Translations under genes and position numbers: made by a program | In this document: positions 17,733-26,640 of the stretch, in pieces | Numbering within the stretch: the stretch's first letter is position 1 | Layout of the letters: the number at the start of each line of letters is the position of its first letter | Notes under the pieces: generated by a model | What the model was told of the DNA's origin: nothing | Database searches by the model: none | What the model saw: the letters and a program-made list of their open reading frames with translations, nothing else | Origin: an uncultured Candidatus Melainabacteria bacterium | Lineage (GTDB): Bacteria; Cyanobacteriota; Vampirovibrionia; Gastranaerophilales; Gastranaerophilaceae | DNA: 64,000 bases | Assembly: GCA_934757155.1 (NCBI GenBank) | Contig: CAKVLI010000001.1 | Location: 62,001 to 126,000 of the forward strand | Reading direction: 5' to 3'

Positions 17733-17823
17733 AATCTCTCCGTCTCCGAATTTAAAAGACCCTTGCGAGGGTCTTTTTTGTTACGGAGAGATGAGAACTG
17801 CAAGGCAAAGCTTTGCCAGAGTT
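17733..17823 (+). repeat. 91-bp direct repeat, copy 2
   Basis: Second copy of the tRNA-Ser 3' end with its terminator (17754-17779). It is preceded by AAATCCAAGACAA at 17722-17734; the same 13 bases recur right after copy 2 (17824-17836), followed by a degenerate start of a third copy (TTCCCTCGTCTAC). The 122 bp between the copies hold no credible gene. Confidence 0.9.
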
Positions 17824-17853
17824 AAATCCAAGACAATTCCCTCGTCTACATAC

Positions 17854-17892
17854 AAAAAGCTCCATTTAACATAAGTTAAATGGAGCTTTTTA
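17854..17892. terminator. Bidirectional terminator
   Basis: AAAAAGCTCCATTTAAC and its inverted copy around a 4-base loop (ATAA) make a perfect 17-bp stem with A- and T-runs on both sides. It separates the tRNA region from the convergent gene at 17910-18536. Confidence 0.88.
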
Positions 17893-17909
17893 TTTATACC
17901 AACAAACAA

Positions 17910-18536
17910 TTACAATCTTACCGCTTTAACATATACATCTGAAATCGTATATGCTGTTTTTGTTGTTCCTGCTGGAAGTTGCGCATCATCACCTTTCATA
18001 AGCAAGAATAACGGACAGATTAACACACTTAACACAATTGACATTACCATTTTGTCATCAGGTCTGGCAGAAACAGAACCTGACAATGGAACATACGTAC
18101 CATCTACTGCTGTTGTATGGAAATCAGTTACTGTAACTTCCCCTGAACGTCCCAACATTCCTTTTGTTCTTGAAAAAGAAATTTGTGCTGTAACAGGTGC
18201 TCCTGCCTTGATCAAAATATTTCCGTTTGCATCCTTAACATCATTTACAACAGCAAAATTAACTTCCCCACCACTTACAATATCTCTAGTAGAAATTGTT
18301 TCTGTACAACGAATCATAATTGGCGTATGCGAAGCTATCAATGATTTTCCATTTCCCGCAGCTGCTAATTTCATAGAAGGATACGTATAAGAAGCCTCTA
18401 TTTCCTTGGTGTTTTTTATAAAGTCATACAAAGACATCTCTTGTGAGCTCATATCCGCAATACTTTCCAGTGGTGTTGAAAATACTGAACAAAATGCTAC
18501 CAGTAAAAATGATACAATTACTTTTTTAATTTTCAT
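17910..18536 (-). CDS. Secreted protein of unknown function
   Basis: A 208-aa protein with an N-terminal signal peptide (MKIKKVIVSFLLVAFCSVFS). The region from about residue 70 to 160 is beta-rich with the pattern NFAVVNDVKDANGNILIKAGAPVTAQISF...GMLGRSGEVTVTD, which resembles the C-terminal part of both SLH proteins here (a G-x-I/L, then V-x-G-x-V pattern). A hydrophobic segment (MVMSIVLSVLICPLFLLM) sits near residue 167-184. Family function is unknown to me. Its start overlaps the DUF2085 gene by 11 bp, so the two are cotranscribed. Confidence 0.65.
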   Translation of the reverse strand: MKIKKVIVSFLLVAFCSVFSTPLESIADMSSQEMSLYDFIKNTKEIEASYTYPSMKLAAAGNGKSLIASHTPIMIRCTETISTRDIVSGGEVNFAVVNDVKDANGNILIKAGAPVTAQISFSRTKGMLGRSGEVTVTDFHTTAVDGTYVPLSGSVSARPDDKMVMSIVLSVLICPLFLLMKGDDAQLPAGTTKTAYTISDVYVKAVRL

Positions 18537-18996
18537 AACTTCCGTCTCCTTTTTTAATATTAAGTAAACCGTTTATACCAATTGTAATTAATAACCCCAT
18601 AATAATACCAACTACAAAACGCGTAATATTTCCTGTATTATGGACTCTTATTCCCATTCCATAGTTAATATAAAGATCAATACATGATATCAAAACAAAC
18701 AAAATAATCAGATATTTGTTAATTTTCAATTTGTTATAAATTGCAAAAATACTTGATATCGCAGTCCCGATGTAGACTCCATAACATCTGCAACATAATG
18801 CCATCGGATACCCCAAAAACCAAAAAGTTCTGTCCGGTTGCTGATGACAAGAATAGATGAATAATGATGTTAATTTCGCAGACAAATCGTATTGCCCATA
18901 ATGTGCCATTACAGGTGCTAAAGTACTTGCTATGACAAAAAACAAGCTATAAGTAGTAAACAAAATAAAGAAAGTGATTCTGATTCTATTTTTCAC
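18526..18996 (-). CDS. DUF2085 membrane protein
   Basis: A 156-aa integral membrane protein with about four hydrophobic segments. The signature CHQQPDRTFWFLGYPMALCCRCYGVYIG (positions about 50-77) is that of DUF2085, whose conserved Cys and His residues suggest a metal or redox site; no function is known. It is encoded directly upstream of, and overlapping, the secreted protein at 17910-18536. Confidence 0.8.
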   Translation of the reverse strand: MKNRIRITFFILFTTYSLFFVIASTLAPVMAHYGQYDLSAKLTSLFIYSCHQQPDRTFWFLGYPMALCCRCYGVYIGTAISSIFAIYNKLKINKYLIILFVLISCIDLYINYGMGIRVHNTGNITRFVVGIIMGLLITIGINGLLNIKKGDGSYEN

Positions 18997-19306
18997 AAAT
19001 TTCCTCTTTTTTCAACATACACTAAACTATTAATTACTTGTCCAAAAACCATACCATCAAATAACTTTGCAAAAAACATTTTTCTATAAAATTACTTTCA
19101 TTCTATTATATATAAAAAAATAAAAAATTGCAAAATAAATCGCATACTATATTATTACCCCTCACTTGAGAGCAACTCTCATCTGCTAAAATAAAATTAT
19201 TTAACATGAGAAATTCAAAATGTTAAGAAAGAAATTTTCCACATAATTATTAGTTCTTACATTCTTAACCAACGGATTTGTTTATGTTAAAAAGGTGCTC
19301 ACTTTG
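18997..19306. other. AT-rich intergenic region
   Basis: 310 bp between the 5' end of the DUF2085 gene and the 3' end of the uvrA-like gene. I see A/T runs and a short hairpin near 19165 (TTGAGAGCAACTCTCA) but no gene. It should contain the promoter of the DUF2085 pair, which I cannot place with confidence. Confidence 0.6.
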
Positions 19307-21769
19307 TCAGATAAATTTCGCAGTTTTTGAAATCTTACAAGATTTCAACTCATTTGGGGTGCCTGAAAATATAATTTCTCCACCGGCTTCACCGCCTTCA
19401 GGTCCCATATCAATTACGTAATCAGAGTTGCGAATCACATCCAAATCGTGTTCAATGACCACAACCGTAGCACCGTTATTAATAAGAGTTTGGAAAACAT
19501 GCAACAAAGTTTCCACATCCTTCGGATGAAGTCCGATTGTCGGCTCATCAAACACAAATACTGAATCAGATTGAAGCTTGCGCATTTCGCTTGCGAGCTT
19601 CAATCGCTGCGCTTCCCCACCTGAAAGACTCGGTGTCGCTTCGCCCAGAGTCAAATACCCAAGTCCTAATTCCTGCAGAACTTCAAGTCGCTGGTGTACA
19701 AGTTTCAAATCCTTGCAAGCGTGAAGTGCTGCATTTATGTCCATTTCTATTAACTGTGGCAAAGAAAACGCTTTATATTTAATACTATCCGCCGTTTTCA
19801 TATAACGCGAACCGCCGCAATCAGGGCAAGGAATTTCGACATCCGGCAAGAATTGAACATCAAGATTAATCACACCTGTACCATCGCAGGTCGGACAGCG
19901 CAATTTACCGGTATTATAAGAAAAATCTCCCGCCTTATAACCAAACTCCTTCGCCTTTTCTGTCCTCGCAAAAACTTTTCTCAGCTCGTCATGAATATTT
20001 GCGTAAGTTGCAACAGTCGAACGAACATTTATCCCAATCGGCGTCGCATCAATGAGTTTGACCTGTTTAATTCCGTCAGCCTTAATCACTTTGACGTGAT
20101 TTGGGAGTTTTTTCCCATCAATAAGTGATTCCAGCGCAGGAACAAGGCTTTCCAGAACCATTGTAGTTTTGCCGGAACCGGAAACGCCGGTAATAACAGT
20201 CAGTCTGCCTTTTGGAATTTCTGCTTTTAAGGGTTTTACCGTATGAATTGAGTCTGTTTCAAGTTCTATTTTGCCGTTTTCAAACATTTGTTCTTTTGGC
20301 ACGCCCTCTCGAACATTCACACTTTTTGCGCCGGAAAAATATCCACCAATGAGGGAGTTTTTATTCTTTTCTATCTCAGAAATTGTACCCTCGGCGACAA
20401 CTTCACCGCCTTCAGAACCTGCTTTTGGTCCCATTTCCACAACCCAATCCGAAGCAGAGAGAATTTGCGTATCGTGATCCACCAGTACAATTGAGTTTCC
20501 GTCATCAATAAGATTTTTTATAACACCTTTCAAACCCACAATATTTGAAGGATGTAAACCGATTGAAGGTTCATCTAAGACATACAAAACCCCTGTCGTT
20601 CTGTTTCTTACCGAACGCGCAAGCTGCATACGCTGTCTTTCGCCAGTTGAAAGTGTCGTTGTCGCTCTATCAAGACTCAAATACCCGAGTCCCAACTCTA
20701 CCAAGCGTTTTGCTACATCAAAAAACGATTCACAAATACTCTCCGCCATAGGCTGCACCTCTTTCGGCAAAGACTTTGGCACACCTTTAACCCACTTTAT
20801 AATGTCAGTCAACGACATTTTGCAAGCCTCGTCAAGAGTAATTCCCCTCAACTTCGGTAGTCTTGCCCTTTCAGAAAGTCTTGTGCCGTGGCAATCAGGA
20901 CAAACATCTTGTTTCAAAAACTTTTCAACACGTTTCATACTCTTTTCGTCTTTAACTTTTGATAGTGCATTTTCAACCGTATAAACCGCGTTATAATACG
21001 TAAAATCAAGTTCCCCTGCTTGATTTGTATTTTTTGCTTTATAGAAAATATGTTTTTTCTCAGCCGGACCATGATAAACGATATCTTTTTCTTTATCGGT
21101 CAAATCCTTAAACGGAATATCCGTTCTGACACCCATTTCGCGGCAAACATCCGTCATCAAAGACCACATCAAAGTTCCCCAAGGCGCAACCGCACCTTCA
21201 TCAATCGTAAGAGATTCATCCGGCACTAGCGTTGTTTCATCCACCGTGCGTACAATTCCCGTACCGCCACAGGTTTTACAAGCACCTTGGCTGTTGAACG
21301 CAAGTTCTTCTGCCGAAGGAGCATAAAAATGTTCCCCGCAAACAGGGCAAACGAGTTCTTTTTCTGCTGCTACATCAATGGTTGGTTCAAGATAATGCCC
21401 ATTAGGACAGCAATGATTTGCAAGCCTTGAAAACATTAATCGCAGGCTGTTCAAGAGCTCTGTGCCTGTACCAAAAGTGCTTCTTATGCCAGAAATCGTT
21501 GGTCTTTGATGTAGCGCAAGAGCTGCCGGTACATACAAAACTTCATCCACAAGAGCTTTTTCGGCTTGTGTCATTCGACGTCTTGTATAAGTAGAAAGTG
21601 CTTCCAGATATCTTCTTGAACCCTCCGCATACAGAACACCGAGAGCCAATGAAGACTTGCCTGAACCCGAAACTCCGGCAATCCCGACAACTTTATTCAA
21701 AGGAATATCAACATCAATATTCTTTAAATTATGAACTCTTGCTCCGCGGACTTTTATCTTATCAACCAT
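19307..21769 (-). CDS. UvrA2-like ABC ATPase (excinuclease subunit A paralog)
   Basis: An 820-aa UvrA-family protein with two ABC ATPase modules: Walker A GVSGSGKSS at about residues 33-41 and again GVSGSGKTT near 530, signature motifs TLSTGERQRMQLARS and SLSGGEAQRLKLAS, Walker B VLYVLDEPSIGLHP and VFVFDEPTIGLHP, and Zn-binding CPVCGEHF...CKTCGGTG and CPTCDGTG...CPDCGGSR. It is over 100 residues shorter than canonical UvrA (about 940) and the segment after YAEGSRRYLEALS is compressed, where UvrA1 has the UvrB-binding domain. That is the pattern of UvrA2, linked in other bacteria to resistance to DNA-binding drugs. A true nucleotide-excision role is less likely. Confidence 0.85.
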   Translation of the reverse strand: MVDKIKVRGARVHNLKNIDVDIPLNKVVGIAGVSGSGKSSLALGVLYAEGSRRYLEALSTYTRRRMTQAEKALVDEVLYVPAALALHQRPTISGIRSTFGTGTELLNSLRLMFSRLANHCCPNGHYLEPTIDVAAEKELVCPVCGEHFYAPSAEELAFNSQGACKTCGGTGIVRTVDETTLVPDESLTIDEGAVAPWGTLMWSLMTDVCREMGVRTDIPFKDLTDKEKDIVYHGPAEKKHIFYKAKNTNQAGELDFTYYNAVYTVENALSKVKDEKSMKRVEKFLKQDVCPDCHGTRLSERARLPKLRGITLDEACKMSLTDIIKWVKGVPKSLPKEVQPMAESICESFFDVAKRLVELGLGYLSLDRATTTLSTGERQRMQLARSVRNRTTGVLYVLDEPSIGLHPSNIVGLKGVIKNLIDDGNSIVLVDHDTQILSASDWVVEMGPKAGSEGGEVVAEGTISEIEKNKNSLIGGYFSGAKSVNVREGVPKEQMFENGKIELETDSIHTVKPLKAEIPKGRLTVITGVSGSGKTTMVLESLVPALESLIDGKKLPNHVKVIKADGIKQVKLIDATPIGINVRSTVATYANIHDELRKVFARTEKAKEFGYKAGDFSYNTGKLRCPTCDGTGVINLDVQFLPDVEIPCPDCGGSRYMKTADSIKYKAFSLPQLIEMDINAALHACKDLKLVHQRLEVLQELGLGYLTLGEATPSLSGGEAQRLKLASEMRKLQSDSVFVFDEPTIGLHPKDVETLLHVFQTLINNGATVVVIEHDLDVIRNSDYVIDMGPEGGEAGGEIIFSGTPNELKSCKISKTAKFI

Positions 21770-21885
21770 AATTTAAGCACTCCTACTCTATAAATTAGCA
21801 TAAATGCACAAAAGTTTAAAACGGGAACTTTTTTAAAAATTTTACGTCTGAATATTTAGGAAGTGATGAATGGGAGATGAGAGCA

Positions 21886-22809
21886 ATGGGAAAGATTACA
21901 AATATTGACTACATTGATGATACAGCGATGGAGTCAAGTTTGCCTAAAACATTTAGTGCGGTGGTGAACAATGATGACATCTTACAAATGTATCTTAAAG
22001 AAATCGGACGAAAACGTATGCTGAATAAGCGAGAAGAGATTGAACTCGGTCGGAAAATTCAAGAAGGAAGTGCTCCTGAACGGGAAGAAGCTAAGAAAAA
22101 GCTTGTACAAGCAAACCTCAGGCTTGTTGTCAGCATTGCGAAAAAATACATAGGGCAAGGAGTTTTGTTTATGGATTTGGTGCAAGAGGGTTCACTCGGG
22201 TTAATCAAAGCTGCCGAAAAATATGATTACAAGAAGAATTTTAAGTTTTCGACTTATGCAACATGGTGGATTAAACAAACCATAATCCGCGCAATATCAA
22301 ACCACGCGCGAACAATCAGAATTCCGGTGCATATGTTAGAAAAAATCCGAAGGTACAAAAAAGCTTGCTCGGATATAATTTGCAGCGACATATTGGATTC
22401 TGACGATGAGACAATCTCAAAGATTTCCGGCTTAGATTCCAAAAAACTTGAAGAAGTCAAAAACGCGATAAAAAAAGAACCTGTAAGCCTTGATACTTTA
22501 GTAACGGATGATTTGTGTATTCAAGACTACATTGAGGATACAACCTATATTTCACCGGAAACTTGCGCACAAAACAGCTTGCAGGAAAAGGATGTGACAA
22601 AATTAATCAGCGTACTTGATAAAAGAGAACAAGAAATCATACGCAGACGATTTGGAATTGATGACGAAGAACCAAAAACTCTCGAACAAATCGGAAATTC
22701 ACTGGGTTTTTCCAAAGAAAGAATTCGTCAGATAGAAAATATCGCACTCCAAAAATTAAGGCGAGTCGAGAATGTGGAGTGTCTGCGCTCTTACCTTGAT
22801 GCGAGCTGA
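21886..22809 (+). CDS. Sigma-70 family RNA polymerase sigma factor (group 2, RpoD-like)
   Basis: About 307 aa. Region 1.2 (DDILQMYLKEIGR), region 2 (LRLVVSIAKKYIGQGVLFMDLVQEGSLGL and FSTYATWWIKQTIIRAI), region 3 (RTIRIPVHMLEKI) and region 4.2 (TLEQIGNSLGFSKERIRQIENIALQKLR) are all clear; region 1.1 is missing. This is the form of a cyanobacterial group 1/2 sigma factor. The ATG at 21886 has GGGAG at a good distance; the ATG at 21877 is possible. Its 3' end overlaps the convergent GH77-like gene by 19 bp. It is not the flagellar sigma-28 that the promoters at 17092 and 62674 would need. Confidence 0.93.
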   Translation: MGKITNIDYIDDTAMESSLPKTFSAVVNNDDILQMYLKEIGRKRMLNKREEIELGRKIQEGSAPEREEAKKKLVQANLRLVVSIAKKYIGQGVLFMDLVQEGSLGLIKAAEKYDYKKNFKFSTYATWWIKQTIIRAISNHARTIRIPVHMLEKIRRYKKACSDIICSDILDSDDETISKISGLDSKKLEEVKNAIKKEPVSLDTLVTDDLCIQDYIEDTTYISPETCAQNSLQEKDVTKLISVLDKREQEIIRRRFGIDDEEPKTLEQIGNSLGFSKERIRQIENIALQKLRRVENVECLRSYLDAS

Positions 22810-24689
22810 TTTTCAGGTGATTTTTTACTACGAATAATTGCTAATAACGCTACAGCTAAAGTCAAAGTGAGTCCGCCACAAATCATCGCGATTTTAGCTT
22901 TTTTATTGCCCAAGCCTCGAGTAGTACCCGATGTTTCAGGCTCTTGCAGGATATTTTTATACTTAACTATTTTTTGAAAAAGCTCCGGTTCAGTCTTGTC
23001 CAAACCTCTCGAAATAAAAGCTTTTTCTAACGCGTCCATAGGGTTAAACCCTTCGCCTTTTTGGAGTGATTTAAAATAATTTTCCTTCCAGTTTGAAGGA
23101 ATTTTTAGTCTGTAACAATCTTCATCTAATGGCGGACAGCAGTATTTTCCATCCAAATTTAGTGCGTCCGCAAAGAAAATCATATTATTTTTTGCCCTCA
23201 TCGGCTCAGCAAATTTTGCACGAATAAATTCCTTCAAAGTTTTCGGCTCCGGAATTTTTAACAATTTAGCTAATGCTGACGCTTGTTCTTTTCTTGCAGA
23301 TTCTTGAGCAAAATGTAGTTTCATCGGTTGAGAATCGTGGTTTGTAGCACCTAAAATATAAAAAGCTTTGTTCCAACCTCTATCATTATACGTATCAACA
23401 TTTGCCCAATGCTCGGAAAGATAATCAGAGCATATTATACTAACTTTATCTCTCAAAAACGGTTTGAGGCTGCCATATTCGTGCATATCAAAATCTTGCG
23501 CACCGGCTGCAAACTCGTATTGAATACTTTGTGGAGTGAATTCTTTCCCCTTTACCCCTTTGAATTTTTCCACAACAAAATCTAGAATTTTTCCGTCATA
23601 ACGAATTCGCTTGAGCGGAGTTTGCTCATAAAATTTTATTATAGGTTCATTGGCATAAGCCCACGCCATATCAATCCTCATTCCGTCATATCTGCGGGCA
23701 AAAAGTTCAGCCTTCTTAGCTAATAGTTCCTTTGCCTCAGAACTATCCAAATCCAGCGCCGGACACCCAAAACCCACAGTACGCTCATGATGAAATGCTT
23801 TCAAATTCGCCCACTTTTCGTCACGAGAAAAATTCATCAGAAAATCTCCATACAATTTCATTCCTTTTGAATTAAGCATTTCTTTTGATAATTTTAGGTG
23901 TTCTTCCGCCAAATACTTTTTAAAATAATAGTATTCATTATCTGTTTTATATTTTTGAGAAAGCTCCTTAATCCGCTTTTGTCTAACCTCAACACTTACA
24001 ACATCCGAATTGAACAAATTTTTGTCGGTATTATTCCAGTTATCAAAATTTGAATTATGATTCTCTCTCGCTAAGTCCTCATAAATAGCTTTCGGCTCAA
24101 GCCAATCAAAATTTTCTCGAGTATACTGTCTGATTTTTTCAAGAATACCACGTTTTCGGGAAGTATTTGCCTTGATAAGATTGTCATAGGCTTTTCTCAA
24201 AACTTTTTCCGTTTCTGAATTTTCTTCAAAAATGTTTTCAAAATTAACCCTTACATCTTTATTCGCACCAATATTAGCTTTAACGATTTTTTTGAAATCC
24301 TTTGTTGAAATAAGCTTTGCGAACTCTTTCTTTGTCAAAAGTTCAGGGTTAATCAACTGTTCTCCGAGACTCAAGGCTGTTCCGGAATACGGAAAATAAC
24401 TTCCCCAAGCCGGTTTTGGTCGACCTTCCGGTAATAGTTGAATCGTGTCTATTCCCCAATACTTTTTCGTAAAATCAAAAAACGTTTCGCTCTCTTTGTT
24501 AAGAATATTTCCCGCACCCGTATTAACTTTCGATTTTTGAGGCAAAACCGTGGACGGAACAATCAACACAGACTGCCCTGTATTACCGGCTTTTTCCTTA
24601 GCAGACTTCAATACCAAACCATAATCCTTTTCCTCTGCCGGTTTCAACTGTCTGCCAAAAGATATTTTAGTATCTAATGAGATTCTCAT
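22791..24689 (-). CDS. GH77-like (4-alpha-glucanotransferase family) protein with C-terminal membrane anchor
   Basis: A 632-aa protein whose order of motifs resembles MalQ: IQLLPEGRPKPAWGSYFPYS near residue 79, MKLYGDFLMNFSRDEKWAN near 300, YDGMRIDMAW with the probable nucleophile Asp near 340, and GATNHDSQPMKL near 458 for the third carboxylate. The acid/base Glu is not obvious, so activity is uncertain. The N-terminus (ISLDTKISFGRQLK) has the F-G element seen in other proteins here, and the last 35 residues are one hydrophobic helix followed by a basic stretch, as in the GH13-like protein at 1-2709. It is larger than usual for MalQ and may act on stored or imported glucans at the membrane. 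Confidence 0.7.
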   Translation of the reverse strand: MRISLDTKISFGRQLKPAEEKDYGLVLKSAKEKAGNTGQSVLIVPSTVLPQKSKVNTGAGNILNKESETFFDFTKKYWGIDTIQLLPEGRPKPAWGSYFPYSGTALSLGEQLINPELLTKKEFAKLISTKDFKKIVKANIGANKDVRVNFENIFEENSETEKVLRKAYDNLIKANTSRKRGILEKIRQYTRENFDWLEPKAIYEDLARENHNSNFDNWNNTDKNLFNSDVVSVEVRQKRIKELSQKYKTDNEYYYFKKYLAEEHLKLSKEMLNSKGMKLYGDFLMNFSRDEKWANLKAFHHERTVGFGCPALDLDSSEAKELLAKKAELFARRYDGMRIDMAWAYANEPIIKFYEQTPLKRIRYDGKILDFVVEKFKGVKGKEFTPQSIQYEFAAGAQDFDMHEYGSLKPFLRDKVSIICSDYLSEHWANVDTYNDRGWNKAFYILGATNHDSQPMKLHFAQESARKEQASALAKLLKIPEPKTLKEFIRAKFAEPMRAKNNMIFFADALNLDGKYCCPPLDEDCYRLKIPSNWKENYFKSLQKGEGFNPMDALEKAFISRGLDKTEPELFQKIVKYKNILQEPETSGTTRGLGNKKAKIAMICGGLTLTLAVALLAIIRSKKSPENQLASR

Positions 24690-24814
24690 ATATTATTTAT
24701 AACCCCTGTAAATATTTTATTTGCGGTTTTATGTAGAATTGTTAAAAAAAATTGCAATAATCCCATATTTAATATAGCATGAGTTCTATCAGGAATTTAA
24801 AAGGAGGACAATTG

Positions 24815-25951
24815 ATGTTCAAGAAAATATTCAAAGGTTTGTTCGTTTTATGCGCGTTCATGATGATGAGCAATCCTGCAAACGCTTTTTATACTGATAT
24901 GAACGAATCTCACTGGGCTTATCAGTCAATCAAGTTTTTAACAGAAGTCGGCGTTGTTGTCGGTTATCCTGACGGAACATACAAACCTGACATCCCTGTA
25001 ACAAGAGCAGAATTCGCATCTATGGCAATCAAAGCTTTGGGACAAGAAAACGCCACAGTTACACAAGATATTCATTTTAACGACGTTGACCCTAGTTTTT
25101 GGGCATATAATATTATTCAAAAAGCCGTATACTTTGATTTGATACCTGATGCTAAAGGTACAAACTACAGACCTTATGATTCTGTAACCAGAGCAGAAGC
25201 TATCAACATCGCAGTAAACGCTTTGACAACCCAACAAATCAGTGAACAAAAAGCTAACGATATTATCTCTAAAGCTTATGAAGATTATGAACAACTTCCT
25301 GCTTGGTTCCTTATTGCATCAGCAAAAGCTCATGTTCTTGACCTTGTTGTTGTAATGCCCGGTCACGAAGGCAAAATGGAAGCAAACAGACCTGCTAACA
25401 GAGCTGAAGTTGCACAAATCCTTTACAAGATGATGCAAGAAGCTAAGCTTAATCCGAACGCTAAGCTTGCAGAAGTTATGCAAAAAAGAACTGCTGACGG
25501 TTTCATCGTTGATAACGTAAGAGTTCAAGGTTCAATCGGTATTATTCCGGCCGGTACAATTCTTCCTATCAAGCTTGAAACAGTTGTTGGTTCTCAGATT
25601 TCAAGTGTAAGTGATATTTACACAGCGAAAGCTCCTAAGAACTATGTAACAAAGGAAAAATACCTTTTAATCTCTGAAGGCAGCGATATGAAAGGTCAAG
25701 TAAAATATGTACAAAAAGGTCAGCTTTTCAAACAAAACGGCGAAGTTATTTTGAAAAACGAACTTTTAGTAACTCCAAACGACCAAGCAGTTATGGTTTA
25801 CGGTGTAACAACTATCGACCCTGACAAAATCGGTTTCTGGAGAAAAATATTCAAGGGTGCTAAAGTTTTAACAATGCCTAACCAAATTGTTAATATCAGA
25901 CTTCTTGCACCTATCAAGATTGACCTTACAAACGGTTATATTTACGAATAA
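24815..25951 (+). CDS. Secreted protein with three SLH domains
   Basis: A 378-aa protein. The ATG at 24815 follows AAAGGAGG by 8 bases and starts a signal peptide ending ANA. Three SLH domains follow: HWAYQSIKFL...GYPDGTYKPDIPVTRAEF, FWAYNIIQKAV...NYRPYDSVTRAEA, and a diverged third one near residues 155-200. SLH domains bind cell-wall polymers; in cyanobacteria-like diderms they tether outer-membrane proteins to peptidoglycan. The C-terminal 160 residues are a beta-rich domain (IIPAGTILPIKLETVVG; DMKGQVKYVQKGQL) with no obvious porin barrel. A terminator follows. Confidence 0.9.
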   Translation: MFKKIFKGLFVLCAFMMMSNPANAFYTDMNESHWAYQSIKFLTEVGVVVGYPDGTYKPDIPVTRAEFASMAIKALGQENATVTQDIHFNDVDPSFWAYNIIQKAVYFDLIPDAKGTNYRPYDSVTRAEAINIAVNALTTQQISEQKANDIISKAYEDYEQLPAWFLIASAKAHVLDLVVVMPGHEGKMEANRPANRAEVAQILYKMMQEAKLNPNAKLAEVMQKRTADGFIVDNVRVQGSIGIIPAGTILPIKLETVVGSQISSVSDIYTAKAPKNYVTKEKYLLISEGSDMKGQVKYVQKGQLFKQNGEVILKNELLVTPNDQAVMVYGVTTIDPDKIGFWRKIFKGAKVLTMPNQIVNIRLLAPIKIDLTNGYIYE

Positions 25952-25968
25952 GAATAGACGGAAATTAT

Positions 25969-26010
25969 GAAAGAAAAGACCTCTGAATATCTCTGAGGTC
26001 TTTTTCTTTC
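25969..26010 (+). terminator. Terminator after SLH gene
   Basis: GAAAGAAAAGACCTC and GAGGTCTTTTTCTTTC form a long stem around TGAATATCTCT, 17 bp after the stop codon. Confidence 0.88.
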
Positions 26011-26042
26011 ATACGCTTATAAATTCTTTTTAATATTTGTCA

Positions 26043-26428
26043 TTTTCTTTCTTCTTATTTGCGAGGCAAGTTTTAACATTCACATAGCCACATTTCTTTG
26101 ACCGCAAAGAAACGTGGCGCAAAGAAACTCTCCGTCCGGAACTGCGTTCGTTAATCAATTGTAAAATTCGCCCTGAGCAGGTGAACTCACTTCGTTCAAA
26201 CAGCACCTGCTCTGTTGTTGGCTCATTAACATTGATTACTCACTCCGTTATGGACGGACTTTCGATTGAGCGAGCGTGTGCGTAGCACAATAGCGAGCAA
26301 AGAGATTGTGCGCAGCACAACTTGTTTTTTACGGCTGAGCGAAGCGAAGACGTTGTGAACAGTTGCGTGTTTCTTCTTTCTTTTCGGACTTTTCTTTCTT
26401 CTTACCTCGCAATTAAGAAGAAAGAAAA
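26043..26428. mobile_element. MITE-like element with 28-bp terminal inverted repeats
   Basis: 386 bp bounded by inverted copies of a 28-bp sequence: 26043-26070 and 26401-26428 agree at 26 of 28 positions, starting TTTTCTTTCTTCTTA. Internal features are a hairpin at 26085-26116 (GCCACATTTCTTTG / CAAAGAAACGTGGC) and a purine/pyrimidine-biased region with GAGCGAGCG and GCGAAGCGAAG strings. No transposase or credible gene is present. The right end also forms a perfect 19-bp palindrome (26386-26404 with 26414-26432). No target-site duplication is obvious. It could be a non-autonomous element or another dispersed repeat. Confidence 0.6.
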
Positions 26429-26444
26429 GTCCAAACAATTAGAA

Positions 26445-26542
26445 AAGGATTAAAACATTTACTTTAAAAAGGAAGTTCAGTCGGGCTGATTACATAGGAC
26501 TCCCCGATTGGACTCCCTTTTTTGGTAATGTTTTTAATCCTT
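26445..26542. repeat. 98-nt nested hairpin upstream of an SLH gene
   Basis: Outer arms 26445-26459 (AAGGATTAAAACATT) and 26527-26542 (AATGTTTTTAATCCTT), inner arms 26466-26485 and 26502-26523 (ending CCCTTTTTT), and a 16-nt loop. The inner stem has mostly Watson-Crick pairs with several G-U pairs on the RNA level. It lies 99-196 bp before the start codon at 26641, 12 bp beyond the palindromic right end of the MITE-like element. It may be a leader attenuator, a small RNA or another inverted-repeat element; the T-run after the inner stem fits a terminator. Confidence 0.6.
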
Positions 26543-26640
26543 AAAAACCTCATAATTTAGGAGTTAGTTTTCTTGAGGTAACTCAGGAAGGGGTAATGGG
26601 TATATACCAACTACTCCGCCTATTTACAAAGGAGGTTAAA

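Noticed and set aside
17439..17874. Plus-strand frames running through tRNA-Ser and the 91-bp repeats
   Set aside because: They translate a tRNA gene and duplicated terminator sequence; the repeated peptide simply reflects the DNA repeat.
19307..21769. Canonical UvrA of nucleotide excision repair
   Set aside because: The protein is over 100 residues too short and lacks the space for the UvrB-binding domain; UvrA2 fits better.
26226..26438. A 70-codon minus-strand frame inside the MITE-like element
   Set aside because: It covers the right terminal repeat, has a low-complexity Lys/Arg/Ser-rich product and no ribosome site; it is best explained as repeat DNA.
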